A DNA stretch of 32,002 nt from Halodesulfovibrio spirochaetisodalis (lineage in GTDB: Bacteria; Desulfobacterota; Desulfovibrionia; Desulfovibrionales; Desulfovibrionaceae). Below the pieces are notes generated by a model. The model was not told the DNA's origin, ran no database searches, and saw only the letters and a program-made list of their open reading frames with translations. Position numbers and translations under genes: made by a program. Location: the NCBI RefSeq assembly GCF_001672295.1, contig NZ_JXMS01000037.1:1-32002 (forward strand), given 5' to 3'. Shown here in pieces: positions 23,251-31,106 of this stretch (its first letter is position 1; every line of letters starts with the position of its first letter).

Positions 23251-24576
23251 TTAGCTGCGCTTCTGTATCTTCTTTTGTACCCATTTAGCAACATCTTTTG
23301 CAGCCTCAATCAGAGCCGGGTAGTCAATTCGTAAATATTTTCCGTTTTGATACAGGATGTCACCTGCAACCATAGACATGTGTACCTCTGCGCCGGTAGT
23401 TGCATATACCAGTTGTGAAACTGGGTTGTGCATCGGCAGCAGGTTAGGCTGTGTGAGATCAATTGCAATTATATCTGCCTGTTGACCGACAGCAAGGGAG
23501 CCAATGTCAGGCTGTCTCATGCTACGTGATCCGTTGCAGGTTGCCATATCCAGCACAGTTTGTGCGGAAGCGACGGTAGGGTCAAGGTGCTGCACTTTAT
23601 GCAGGAATGCACATGATGCCATCTCTGTGAACATGTTCAGTGCATTGTTAGATGCAGCGCCGTCAGTACCCAAAGTAATGTTAACTCCCTTGGCGAGCAT
23701 TTTTTCAATGGGTGCCATGCCAGAGGCAAGCTTCATGTTACTTTCCGGATTATGGGCAACGTTTGTGCCAGTCTCTGCAAGCAGGGTAATTTCATCATCG
23801 GTCAGGTCTACAGCGTGGGCAACGGTTGTCCGTTCGCTTAGCAGACCGAGACTATGGGCATACTCAACCGGACGTTTTCCGAAGCTCTCAATGCATGCCT
23901 GTGTTTCTGTCTGCGTTTCCGCAAGGTGGATATGAATCGGCAAATCAAGTTCTTCTGCCACTTCACGGCAAATGGTGAGAATTTCCGGTGTGGTTGTGTA
24001 TACGGCGTGAGGCATAACTGCCTGCCGGATTCTCGGATTGTTGCGCCATTTACTTTCCAGTTCGCGAACAAGTGCAATGCCGGTATCAAAGTCCGGATAT
24101 GCAGGAGAAGGAAACATAAATAACGCTTCGCCGCCAAGAACACGTAATCCGGATTGATCTACAGCTTTATATGTTGCATCTTCAATCAGATACATATCTG
24201 TGAACGAGGTGGTGCCGTAGCGGGTCATTTCAGCGCATGCGAGCAGGGCGCCAAGCTCGACCTGTTCTGCTTTGAGGTTTTGCTCAACCGGAAAGATATG
24301 GTTGTTGAGCCAGTCCATAAGCGGCAGGTCATCAGCAGCACCGCGCAGCAATGTCATAGCTGCATGGGTGTGGCTGTTGATAAGCCCCGGCATGAGCAGG
24401 GAACTGCCTAGCTCCATGACATTTTCAGAGGTGTATTGAGAACGCACTGTATCGGCAGCGTCAATACAGACGATGGTGCCATCAGTAATCGCTATCCCGC
24501 CGTTGTGTATGATGGAACGCGTTTCGTCCTGTGTGACGATGATCTCTGCAAATAATAATGTGTCACATGCCTGCAT
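23251..24576 (-). CDS. mtaD: Amidohydrolase, S-adenosylhomocysteine/methylthioadenosine deaminase type
   Basis: A 441-residue amidohydrolase-superfamily enzyme close to MtaD, which deaminates S-adenosylhomocysteine and 5'-methylthioadenosine. Metal-binding His69 and His71 lie in GLINSHTHAAMTLLRG. Further conserved blocks are HIHLAETQTE, VAHAVDLTDDEI, GTNVAHNPESNMKLASG and LGTDGAASNNALN, containing the remaining metal ligands and the catalytic Asp. I start at the ATG at 24574-24576 (MQACDTLLFAEI), which has AGGAG 7 nt upstream; an earlier in-frame start would add 23 residues unlike the family. Substrates of related enzymes (guanine, cytosine, chlorohydrolase types) cannot be excluded. It is divergent to the esterase gene. 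Confidence 0.88.
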   Translation of the reverse strand: MQACDTLLFAEIIVTQDETRSIIHNGGIAITDGTIVCIDAADTVRSQYTSENVMELGSSLLMPGLINSHTHAAMTLLRGAADDLPLMDWLNNHIFPVEQNLKAEQVELGALLACAEMTRYGTTSFTDMYLIEDATYKAVDQSGLRVLGGEALFMFPSPAYPDFDTGIALVRELESKWRNNPRIRQAVMPHAVYTTTPEILTICREVAEELDLPIHIHLAETQTETQACIESFGKRPVEYAHSLGLLSERTTVAHAVDLTDDEITLLAETGTNVAHNPESNMKLASGMAPIEKMLAKGVNITLGTDGAASNNALNMFTEMASCAFLHKVQHLDPTVASAQTVLDMATCNGSRSMRQPDIGSLAVGQQADIIAIDLTQPNLLPMHNPVSQLVYATTGAEVHMSMVAGDILYQNGKYLRIDYPALIEAAKDVAKWVQKKIQKRS

Positions 24577-24804
24577 TGATAAACTCCTCATTGTCATAAT
24601 GCGTTGCAAGTGCGGTACTGTAGAGGATTGTTCCGCCTTAAACAAGGTTAGGATAGTGTGCAGATGGTTGACTGGGGTTTGCTAAGGCTTTTTCCCCACG
24701 TTTTTTCAAGGAGATTGCTGGAAGGCGAGGGGCGCAAATACGTTGTTTGCAGGTAACTGCTAGTGACAATAGAAGAAAACAAAAAAAGGAAAAAGGGGTA
24801 GAAT

Positions 24805-25560
24805 ATGACCGTAGGCTGCTTGCTGATTCATGGCTGGACAGGAAGTTCTTTTGAAATGGAGCCGCTGGTGGAGCCGCTTGAGGCGGACGGCATTGTTGTC
24901 CGTAATATAATGTTGCCTGGGCACGGTACGAGCTTTGAAGATTTTCAGACTACTGGCTGGGCTGACTGGGAGCGTGGTGCAGAAAAGGAATATGAAGCCT
25001 TGGCAAAGCAGGTTGATGCGGTTTTTGTGGTCGGCCTTTCCATGGGTGGAACGTTGGCATTACATGTAGCCTCAAAGTTTCCTGTAGCAGGAGTTGTTTC
25101 GCTTGCCGCGCCATTGTACCTGTATTCATTCTTTCCGTGGCAGATGAAAGACTGGCGGATGCCGCTCACCCCGTTGATTAAGCGTTTTAAGCCGGTAATG
25201 CCTCTTGGCAGGCGGGATGAAGAACATATAAAAATTGCTCCATGGAAAGGATATGACGATTTTGTAAGTTTGCAGCAATTACATGAGCTTATGAAGGGCG
25301 TAAGAAAAGTGCGCAATGAGGTAAATGCGATCAATGCCCCGATTCTAGTGGTTCAAGCTCCAACAGACAGAAGTGTTCCTCTTGGAAACGTATTTTTAAT
25401 CGCAAAAAGTGTAGCCTCAGCCGAAGTGACCGTGAAATTATTGCGCATTAAAGAAAAAGTTACAGGACATCACGTAATTACGACACATATTGAAACATCT
25501 GGCCGAATAATTGAACTAGTACGTGAGTTCGTACAAACACATATTTCTACAAAAATGTAA
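24805..25560 (+). CDS. Alpha/beta-hydrolase, carboxylesterase/monoacylglycerol-lipase type
   Basis: A 251-residue serine hydrolase. The N-terminal CLLIHGWTGSS is the oxyanion-hole motif of the Est30/EstD group. The nucleophile is Ser79 in VVGLSMGGTLAL, the acid Asp188 in QAPTDRSVP, and the base a His in TGHHVITTH (H222 or H223). A short lid lies near 110-150. Length fits Est30 (about 250). The likely role is hydrolysis of short-chain esters or monoacylglycerols in the cytoplasm; there is no signal peptide. AAGGGG precedes the ATG at 24805. It is the first plus-strand gene of the window, transcribed away from mtaD across a 228-bp shared upstream region. Confidence 0.9.
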   Translation: MTVGCLLIHGWTGSSFEMEPLVEPLEADGIVVRNIMLPGHGTSFEDFQTTGWADWERGAEKEYEALAKQVDAVFVVGLSMGGTLALHVASKFPVAGVVSLAAPLYLYSFFPWQMKDWRMPLTPLIKRFKPVMPLGRRDEEHIKIAPWKGYDDFVSLQQLHELMKGVRKVRNEVNAINAPILVVQAPTDRSVPLGNVFLIAKSVASAEVTVKLLRIKEKVTGHHVITTHIETSGRIIELVREFVQTHISTKM

Positions 25561-25581
25561 ATTTTAACAATAATGTTTTTT

Positions 25582-25609
25582 ATTACAAAAATGTATAAAG
25601 TTGTATTAT
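25582..25609 (+). promoter_or_regulatory. Possible promoter upstream of the mini-ORF
   Basis: ATTACA (25582-25587) and TATTAT (25604-25609) are separated by 16 nt in AT-rich sequence, an acceptable sigma-70-type match. A transcript from here would begin just before the strong ribosome site at 25622. This is a prediction only. Confidence 0.35.
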
Positions 25610-25635
25610 GTACCTGTAAAAAAAGGAGATATGTC

Positions 25636-25656
25636 ATGAAAAATAAAAAATTATAA
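25636..25656 (+). CDS. Six-codon leader mini-ORF (MKNKKL)
   Basis: A very short frame, MKNKKL then TAA, behind a near-ideal ribosome site (AAAGGAG, 25622-25628) at 7-nt spacing. It lies about 160 nt upstream of the glutamate synthase core gene. A good ribosome site on such a short frame suggests a leader peptide or a ribosome-binding element rather than a functional protein. An overlapping ATG-TCA-TGA at 25631 lies too close to the ribosome site. Translation is not shown by sequence alone. Confidence 0.4.
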   Translation: MKNKKL

Positions 25657-25673
25657 AACCAAAAATTACAATC

Positions 25674-25703
25674 TTGACAAATTTGACAGTTTCTCGCTAA
25701 ATA
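25674..25703 (+). promoter_or_regulatory. Probable promoter of the glutamate synthase operon
   Basis: A consensus TTGACA (25674-25679) followed after 18 nt by TAAATA (25698-25703), which overlaps a TATAAT (25702-25707) at longer spacing. A second TTGACA lies at 25683-25688. Transcription would start near 25710, directly before the hairpin at 25714-25737. Confidence 0.5.
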
Positions 25704-25713
25704 TAATCCACGG

Positions 25714-25746
25714 CAGTTACCCCACTAGTGGTGACTGACCTCCTTT
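25714..25746 (+). promoter_or_regulatory. Leader hairpin and CTCCTTT anti-ribosome-site sequence
   Basis: CAGTTACC (25714-25721) pairs with GGTGACTG (25730-25737; 8 bp with one G-U), the loop containing the palindrome CACTAGTG. CTCCTTT follows (25740-25746), which is the exact complement of AAAGGAG before the mini-ORF and could pair in part with GAGGAG before the synthase gene. This suggests possible control of translation; no known riboswitch class is recognised. Confidence 0.35.
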
Positions 25747-25815
25747 GAAGATTAAGCTCAGAAAAAATATGCGAATGACGCGCGCGGGCGCTTTGTGTCA
25801 CGAGGAGAGATTGTT

Positions 25816-27339
25816 TTGCTTTTTAAGCCTATAAGCCAGAATTTTAGCGACTTTGTTATTGATCGTGAAAACGATCGCTGTATCAATTGCGAAGTTTGTG
25901 TGCGTCAGTGTTCGTATGAAGCCCATTACTGGGATGATGCACGCCAGTGCGTAAGCCACGACCATACTAAATGTGTCGGCTGTCACCGCTGTGAGGCGTT
26001 CTGTCCAACCGGTTGTCTTACCATTAAGAAAAATCCGGCTGATTTCAGGGACAACGCTCTTTGGACTCCTACATACATGAAGCACGTGTATAAACAGGGT
26101 GACACTGGTGGTATTTTGCTTTCCGGCATGGGGTCTCCTGCCGACAAGCCTATCTACTGGGACAACCTTCAGCTTGATGCCAGTCAGGTTACCAACCCGT
26201 CCATTGACCCGCTTCGCGAGCCAATGGAGCTTACTACCTACCTCGGCTCTAAGCCGGACAAAGTAAGTTTTGAGGAAACATCTGACGGGCCGAAACTCAC
26301 TACTAAAATCGGACCGCAGCTTAAGCTCAATTACCCGCTTATGTTCTCCGCCATGTCCTTCGGTTCAATTAACTTGAACCTCCATAAGGCAATGGCAATG
26401 GCTGCAACTGAACTTGGTATTGCGTACAACACCGGTGAGGGTGGCTTGCACCCTGATCTGTACAAGTACGGCAACAATACCATTGTACAGGTAGCTTCCG
26501 GTCGATTTGGTGTTCATAAAGATTACCTGAATGCTGGTAGTGCAGTGGAAATTAAAATCGGTCAGGGTGCTAAGCCGGGGATCGGTGGCCACCTGCCGGG
26601 TGAGAAGATCGACGAAGAGGTTTCTAAAACCCGTATGTGTCCGGTCGGCTCAGATGCGATTTCTCCTGCGCCTCACCACGATATTTACTCGATTGAAGAT
26701 TTACTTCAGCTTATCTACGCAATTAAGGAATCCACAGAATATAAGGTTCCGGTATCTGTAAAGATTGCTGCTGTACATAATGCTCCGGCGATTGCTTCCG
26801 GTATTGTACGCGCAGGTGCAGATATTGTTGTTATTGATGGTTTCCGAGGCGGCACAGGTGCTGCTCCGACCATGATCCGTGATAACGTGGGTATTCCGAT
26901 GGAACTTGCTCTTGCTGCTGTTGACAACCGTCTGCGTGATGAAGGTATCCGTAACCACGCATCACTGGTTGTTGCAGGTGGTATCCGTTGTTCTGCTGAT
27001 GCGATTAAAGCTATCGCCCTTGGTGCGGATGCTATTTACATCGGTACTGCTGCCTTGGTTTCTGTGGGCTGTACTCTTTGTGGACGTTGCTACACAGGTA
27101 AATGTCCTTGGGGTATTGCTACCAACGAAGCACGTCTTAAAAAGCGTCAGAATCCAGAAGTTGCTGCCAAACGCCTTGCCAACCTTGTCCGCGCATGGGG
27201 ACACGAAATTCAGGAAATGCTCGGCGGTATGGGACTCAACTCCATTGAAAGCTTGCGTGGTAACCGCGATAAGCTGCGTGGTCTTGGTCTTAACGAGACA
27301 GAACTGGATATTCTCGGCGTTAAACACGCAGGACGGTAG
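25816..27339 (+). CDS. Glutamate synthase core subunit, archaeal-type (Fe-S + FMN domain)
   Basis: It carries the FMN-binding synthase domain that reductively transfers ammonia to 2-oxoglutarate to make glutamate. From the TTG at 25816 the product has 507 residues. The N-terminus has two 4Fe-4S ferredoxin motifs: CINCEVCVRQC (22-32) and CVGCHRCEAFC (53-63). The GltB synthase TIM barrel spans about 130-500, with SAMSFGSINLNLHKAMA, NTGEGGLHPD, GQGAKPGIGGHLPG, DGFRGGTGAAP and a cluster site CTLCGRCYTGKCPWG. I choose the TTG because GAGGAG (25802-25807) lies 8 nt upstream; a GTG at 25795 would place the ribosome site inside the gene. The glutaminase and GXGXG parts, fused in bacterial GltB, are separate genes downstream. 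Confidence 0.93.
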   Translation: MLFKPISQNFSDFVIDRENDRCINCEVCVRQCSYEAHYWDDARQCVSHDHTKCVGCHRCEAFCPTGCLTIKKNPADFRDNALWTPTYMKHVYKQGDTGGILLSGMGSPADKPIYWDNLQLDASQVTNPSIDPLREPMELTTYLGSKPDKVSFEETSDGPKLTTKIGPQLKLNYPLMFSAMSFGSINLNLHKAMAMAATELGIAYNTGEGGLHPDLYKYGNNTIVQVASGRFGVHKDYLNAGSAVEIKIGQGAKPGIGGHLPGEKIDEEVSKTRMCPVGSDAISPAPHHDIYSIEDLLQLIYAIKESTEYKVPVSVKIAAVHNAPAIASGIVRAGADIVVIDGFRGGTGAAPTMIRDNVGIPMELALAAVDNRLRDEGIRNHASLVVAGGIRCSADAIKAIALGADAIYIGTAALVSVGCTLCGRCYTGKCPWGIATNEARLKKRQNPEVAAKRLANLVRAWGHEIQEMLGGMGLNSIESLRGNRDKLRGLGLNETELDILGVKHAGR

Positions 27340-27341
27340 AT

Positions 27342-27782
27342 ATGCGTAGAGTTTATCCGAATAAAGATGTCTGTATTGGCTGTCATATCTGTGAAGTTGC
27401 CTGTCTGACTGCACATTCCGCAAGTAATGATGTTGTCATCGCCGCTAAAGAAGAAGTGGCAACAGGCTTACAGCCTTGCAAGGCTGTATATGACAAAGGG
27501 CAGCTCTCTGTAGCGCTCAGCTGTCGTCATTGTGACAATCCTTCTTGTGTTTCCGCCTGTATCTCAGGTGCGTTGTACAAAGATCAGGAGACAGGCCGCA
27601 CATGTTATAATGAAGAACAGTGTGTCGGTTGCTGGTCATGTCTGATGGCGTGCCCTTACGGCGCGGTTCGCCGCAATGTAACCAAGGGCAAGATTATTAA
27701 ATGTGATCTATGCGAAGGACGCGAAATGCCGGCATGTGTGCAGGCTTGTCCTAACAACGCATTGGTCTACGAATCTCGCTGA
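27342..27782 (+). CDS. Four-cluster 4Fe-4S ferredoxin subunit of the glutamate synthase
   Basis: A 146-residue polyferredoxin of the HycB/DmsB type. It has four cysteine groups: CIGCHICEVAC (11-21), a CRHCDNPSCVSAC group, CVGCWSCLMACPYG, and CDLCEGREMPACVQACP. This is the usual pattern for four 4Fe-4S clusters. It probably passes electrons between the FAD subunit and the synthase core. There is no Tat signal or membrane span, so it is cytoplasmic. The ATG lies 2 nt after the stop of the synthase core gene. Confidence 0.92.
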   Translation: MRRVYPNKDVCIGCHICEVACLTAHSASNDVVIAAKEEVATGLQPCKAVYDKGQLSVALSCRHCDNPSCVSACISGALYKDQETGRTCYNEEQCVGCWSCLMACPYGAVRRNVTKGKIIKCDLCEGREMPACVQACPNNALVYESR

Positions 27783-27798
27783 TAGCAGGAGCTCGTCC

Positions 27799-29076
27799 AT
27801 GTCGTATGTTATTATTGGAAACGGTGTAGCGTCTGTCGGAGCTATTGAAGGTATTCGTAAGGTTGATACAACCACTCCGATCCTTGTAGTCAGTGAAGAA
27901 GATACTCCTACATATGGACGTCCGCTCATTTCCTATTTTCTTGCAGGAAAAATCGGGCTCGACAGAGTAAGTCTGCGACCAGATGAATTCTACGAAAAAA
28001 ATAATGTTGAGGTTAAGCTCGACACCCGTGTAGCTGCTGTTGATACAGCAGCAAAGACCATTACCACTGAAGCCGGCGAAGTTATTGAGTACAAAGAGCT
28101 TCTGCTTGCTACAGGTGGTGTACCGTTCATGCCTCCTATTAAAGGCATTGACGGGAGCGGGGTATTTAACTTTACCACGCTTAACCACGCACACATGCTG
28201 CTGGATCTTTCCAAAAGGATTCACAGAGTTGTTGTTGTCGGTGGTGGTCTCATTGGCCTTAAGGCCGCAGAAGCACTGCGCTACAACGGTCTTTCCACTG
28301 CAATTGTTGAGCTTGGAAGCCGTGTGCTTTCCGCAGCATTCGACGATGTAGCTGGAAATCTTGTAGCACAGCAGCTCGAAGACAAGGGTATCACCATCTG
28401 TTGTGGTACTACTGTGGAAGAAATTCTGCGTACAGAGCAGGGCGAAGTAATCGGTGTACGTCTTGCCAATGGTCAGAAACTGGCTTGTGAAGCCGTTGTA
28501 GTTGCCATTGGTGTTGTGCCGAGCCTTGATCTGGCAAAAGACGCTGGAATCGCTGTGAACAGAGGCATCAAAGTTGATGACAATATGTCCACAAGCGTAG
28601 AGGGCGTATATGCCGCAGGAGACGTTGCAGAAGCACCGGACATGATTGCCAAGGAAGGAAGGGTTACCCCTATCTGGCCTAACGCATTCAGTCAGGGCTA
28701 CCACGCCGGCCTTAACATGGCGAGCGAGGAAGCTTCTCCGCACCCTGGCGGTTTGCCGATGAACGCAATTTCTTTCTACGGGCTGCCGACAGCTTCTCTT
28801 GGTCACGTGAACCCGTCTGAAGATGAAAACTGTGAAGTCTTCACATTCACTGACGAAGAAAACGGAGTATACCGTAAGCTGGTTTTCCGTGACGAAAAGC
28901 TGATCGGATATGTGCTTGTGGGAGAGGTCGATTTTGCAGGGTTATACACCGGCTTCATTCGATTCGGTCTGGATATTACACCGGACGTGAAAGAAGAGCT
29001 TATTGCAGGCAAACCGTCTGCGTTGCTCTGGCCGGAAGAAGAATTTGATACAAAGTGGACCCCTGCTGCTGAGTAG
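27799..29076 (+). CDS. FAD-dependent pyridine nucleotide-disulfide oxidoreductase subunit
   Basis: A 425-residue flavoprotein of the NADH:rubredoxin reductase/NirB-like family. It has an N-terminal FAD motif (VIIGNGVASVGAIEGIR, about 4-20), TPTYGRPLISYFLAGK, a central NAD(P)-binding motif (VVVVGGGLIGLKAAEALR, near 143-160) and the second FAD motif VEGVYAAGDVAE near 270-280. It most likely oxidises NAD(P)H and feeds the glutamate synthase through the ferredoxin, taking the place of the GltD small subunit. I start at the ATG at 27799 (MSYVIIGNG), with AGGAG 7 nt upstream; a start 32 codons earlier would overlap the ferredoxin gene. Confidence 0.9.
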   Translation: MSYVIIGNGVASVGAIEGIRKVDTTTPILVVSEEDTPTYGRPLISYFLAGKIGLDRVSLRPDEFYEKNNVEVKLDTRVAAVDTAAKTITTEAGEVIEYKELLLATGGVPFMPPIKGIDGSGVFNFTTLNHAHMLLDLSKRIHRVVVVGGGLIGLKAAEALRYNGLSTAIVELGSRVLSAAFDDVAGNLVAQQLEDKGITICCGTTVEEILRTEQGEVIGVRLANGQKLACEAVVVAIGVVPSLDLAKDAGIAVNRGIKVDDNMSTSVEGVYAAGDVAEAPDMIAKEGRVTPIWPNAFSQGYHAGLNMASEEASPHPGGLPMNAISFYGLPTASLGHVNPSEDENCEVFTFTDEENGVYRKLVFRDEKLIGYVLVGEVDFAGLYTGFIRFGLDITPDVKEELIAGKPSALLWPEEEFDTKWTPAAE

Positions 29077-29095
29077 AGGGCTTTGGAGATAGAGT

Positions 29096-30190
29096 ATGAA
29101 AGCTCCTAATGATTTTTGGCATTTTGATAAAGACATCTCTGGGTGTGGTGTCTTTGGGGTAATTGATAAAAAAAGAAAGCTGATTCCGGGTACTATGCCG
29201 ATTGACGCAATGTGCACCATGCACGATCGCGGTAACGGCCTTGGTGGTGGTTTTGCTGCATACGGTATCTATCCTGAACATGCAGACTTATACGCCTTCC
29301 ACCTGATGTGCGATGATCAGGCAGGTCTTGACCGTGCTGAAGAGATTATCAAACAGTACTTTGATATCAAGATTTCTGAGCCTATTCCTACACGTAAGGT
29401 ACTGGCTATTACAGAATCCCCGCTCATGTGGCGCTTCTTCCTTTCTCCTAAGGCTGACCGCCCTAAGTGGCAGGACGTTGGTGAAGATGACTACGTTGTA
29501 AACATCGTCATGCATATCAACAACAGAGTGCCGGGTGCTTTTGTATTCTCCAGTGGTAAAAACATGGGAGCATTCAAAGGTGTAGGTTTTCCGGAAGACA
29601 TCGCTGACTTCTTCAGACTTGATGAATACAGCGGCTACATGTGGACCGGTCACAACCGTTTCCCGACCAACACACCGGGCTGGTGGGGCGGTGCTCACCC
29701 GTTTACTCTGCTGGACTGGGCGATTGTTCATAACGGAGAAATCTCTTCGTACGGTATTAACAGACGCTACCTGTGTCAGCATGATTACGAATGTAACATG
29801 ATGACGGATACAGAGGTTGTAGCATACCTGCTTGACCTTCTTATCCGTAAGCACGGTCTTTCCCACGAAATGGCATGTAAAGTCTTTGCACCGCCGTTCT
29901 GGGATGAGATTGAGCGCATGCCTAAAGAAGAACGTGAAGCGTATGAAGCACTGCGTATGGTCTACGGGCCTGCAATGCTCAACGGTCCGTTTGCTATCCT
30001 CGTTACCGACAGCAATGGCATGATGGGACTTAATGACCGCGTTAAGCTCCGTCCGCTTGTTATCGGTGAAAAGGACGATATGGTATTTATGTCCAGTGAA
30101 GAAAGCTCCATCCGTGAAGTTTGTCGTGAACTCGACAGAGTCTGGGCACCAAAAGCCGGTGAGCCGGTTATCGTGAAATTGGAGGACTAG
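29096..30190 (+). CDS. Glutamate synthase class II glutaminase subunit
   Basis: A 364-residue Ntn-type glutamine amidotransferase that releases ammonia from glutamine for the synthase subunit. The nucleophile is Cys17 in ISGCGVFGV, preceded by 16 residues that look like a propeptide to be removed. Other class II features are [30 protein letters not shown] and [15 protein letters not shown]. It corresponds to the N-terminal domain of bacterial GltB. The ATG at 29096 has GGAG about 9 nt upstream and follows the FAD gene by 19 nt. Confidence 0.93.
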   Translation: MKAPNDFWHFDKDISGCGVFGVIDKKRKLIPGTMPIDAMCTMHDRGNGLGGGFAAYGIYPEHADLYAFHLMCDDQAGLDRAEEIIKQYFDIKISEPIPTRKVLAITESPLMWRFFLSPKADRPKWQDVGEDDYVVNIVMHINNRVPGAFVFSSGKNMGAFKGVGFPEDIADFFRLDEYSGYMWTGHNRFPTNTPGWWGGAHPFTLLDWAIVHNGEISSYGINRRYLCQHDYECNMMTDTEVVAYLLDLLIRKHGLSHEMACKVFAPPFWDEIERMPKEEREAYEALRMVYGPAMLNGPFAILVTDSNGMMGLNDRVKLRPLVIGEKDDMVFMSSEESSIREVCRELDRVWAPKAGEPVIVKLED

Positions 30191-30192
30191 GC

Positions 30193-30951
30193 ATGGCTAA
30201 AAAATGTACTCTTGATGCTTCAGGCGTATACTACCGCCAATTGAACGAGCAAATTCGTGAAGCCGTGCGTAACGGTGCAACTGAGATTGAGTTGGATAAT
30301 GTTCGCGGTCAGCGTTACATCGGCAACTCAATTGAAGGGCCTGTTCACTTCACTATTCACGGTGTTCCGGGACAGGATCTTGCCATGTTCATGCGCGGTG
30401 CAACTGTCCGTGTTGAAGGCAATGCGCAGGACGGTGTCGGTAATACCATGGATGACGGTGAAATCCAGATTAATGGTATGGCTGGCGATGTCCTCGGCTA
30501 CGCAATGCGTGGCGGGCGTATCCTTGTGAGACAGGATGTCGGGTACCGCGTAGGTATTCACATGAAGTCATACATGGAAAAGCAGCCTGTAATCGTTGCT
30601 GGCGGAAAAGCTGGTGACTTCCTTGGCGAATACATGGCGGGTGGAGCTATTATCCTCCTCGGTATGGATTCTACCATGGATGAGAAGGCACCGATCACAG
30701 GTAGAAGCCTTGGTACTGGAATGCACGCGGGTATTATTTACATTCGTGGTGATGTTCCTGAATACCAGCTCGGGCCTGGCTTACAGCTTGAAGCTATTAC
30801 TGAAGAAGATGCCGCTTTCATCCGTTCCCATGTCGAAGACTGGGCTGAAGCATTCGGTAAGGATGCGGAAGAAGTGATGAAGGGCGAGTTTAAAAAAATT
30901 ACGCCGTTCTCCCATCGTCCATACGGCAACATGTACGTGGGAACAAACTAG
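30193..30951 (+). CDS. Glutamate synthase GXGXG-domain subunit
   Basis: A 252-residue protein made mainly of the GXGXG beta-helix domain, equivalent to the C-terminal domain of bacterial GltB. Repeated Gly-rich turns are visible at about 45-190: RYIGNSIEGPV, GNAQDGVGNTMDDGEI, GMAGDVLGYAMRGGRI, GGKAGDFLGEYMAGGAI. The domain is structural in GltB and helps shape the synthase. It starts 2 nt after the glutaminase stop, with GGAGG 8 nt upstream. It is the last gene of the operon, followed by a terminator about 100 nt downstream. Confidence 0.93.
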   Translation: MAKKCTLDASGVYYRQLNEQIREAVRNGATEIELDNVRGQRYIGNSIEGPVHFTIHGVPGQDLAMFMRGATVRVEGNAQDGVGNTMDDGEIQINGMAGDVLGYAMRGGRILVRQDVGYRVGIHMKSYMEKQPVIVAGGKAGDFLGEYMAGGAIILLGMDSTMDEKAPITGRSLGTGMHAGIIYIRGDVPEYQLGPGLQLEAITEEDAAFIRSHVEDWAEAFGKDAEEVMKGEFKKITPFSHRPYGNMYVGTN

Positions 30952-31048
30952 AATATCCATTCTATATTTGTCAGAAACGGCTCGGCTTGTTTCTCTCAAT
31001 CTGAGGGAACTTCTCCTAAGCTTGACTGATAAACGACCGTAATTCGGG

Positions 31049-31079
31049 AAGCCCCCATGATTGGCATGGGGGCTTTTCT
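31049..31079 (+). terminator. Terminator of the glutamate synthase operon
   Basis: An 11-bp perfect GC-rich stem AAGCCCCCATG/CATGGGGGCTT (31049-31059 with 31065-31075), 5-nt loop, followed by TTTTCTG on the plus strand. There is no T-run in the minus direction, so it serves the plus-strand operon. Confidence 0.92.
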
Positions 31080-31106
31080 GTTGTCTGCAGTTTGAATTGG
31101 CGTTGC

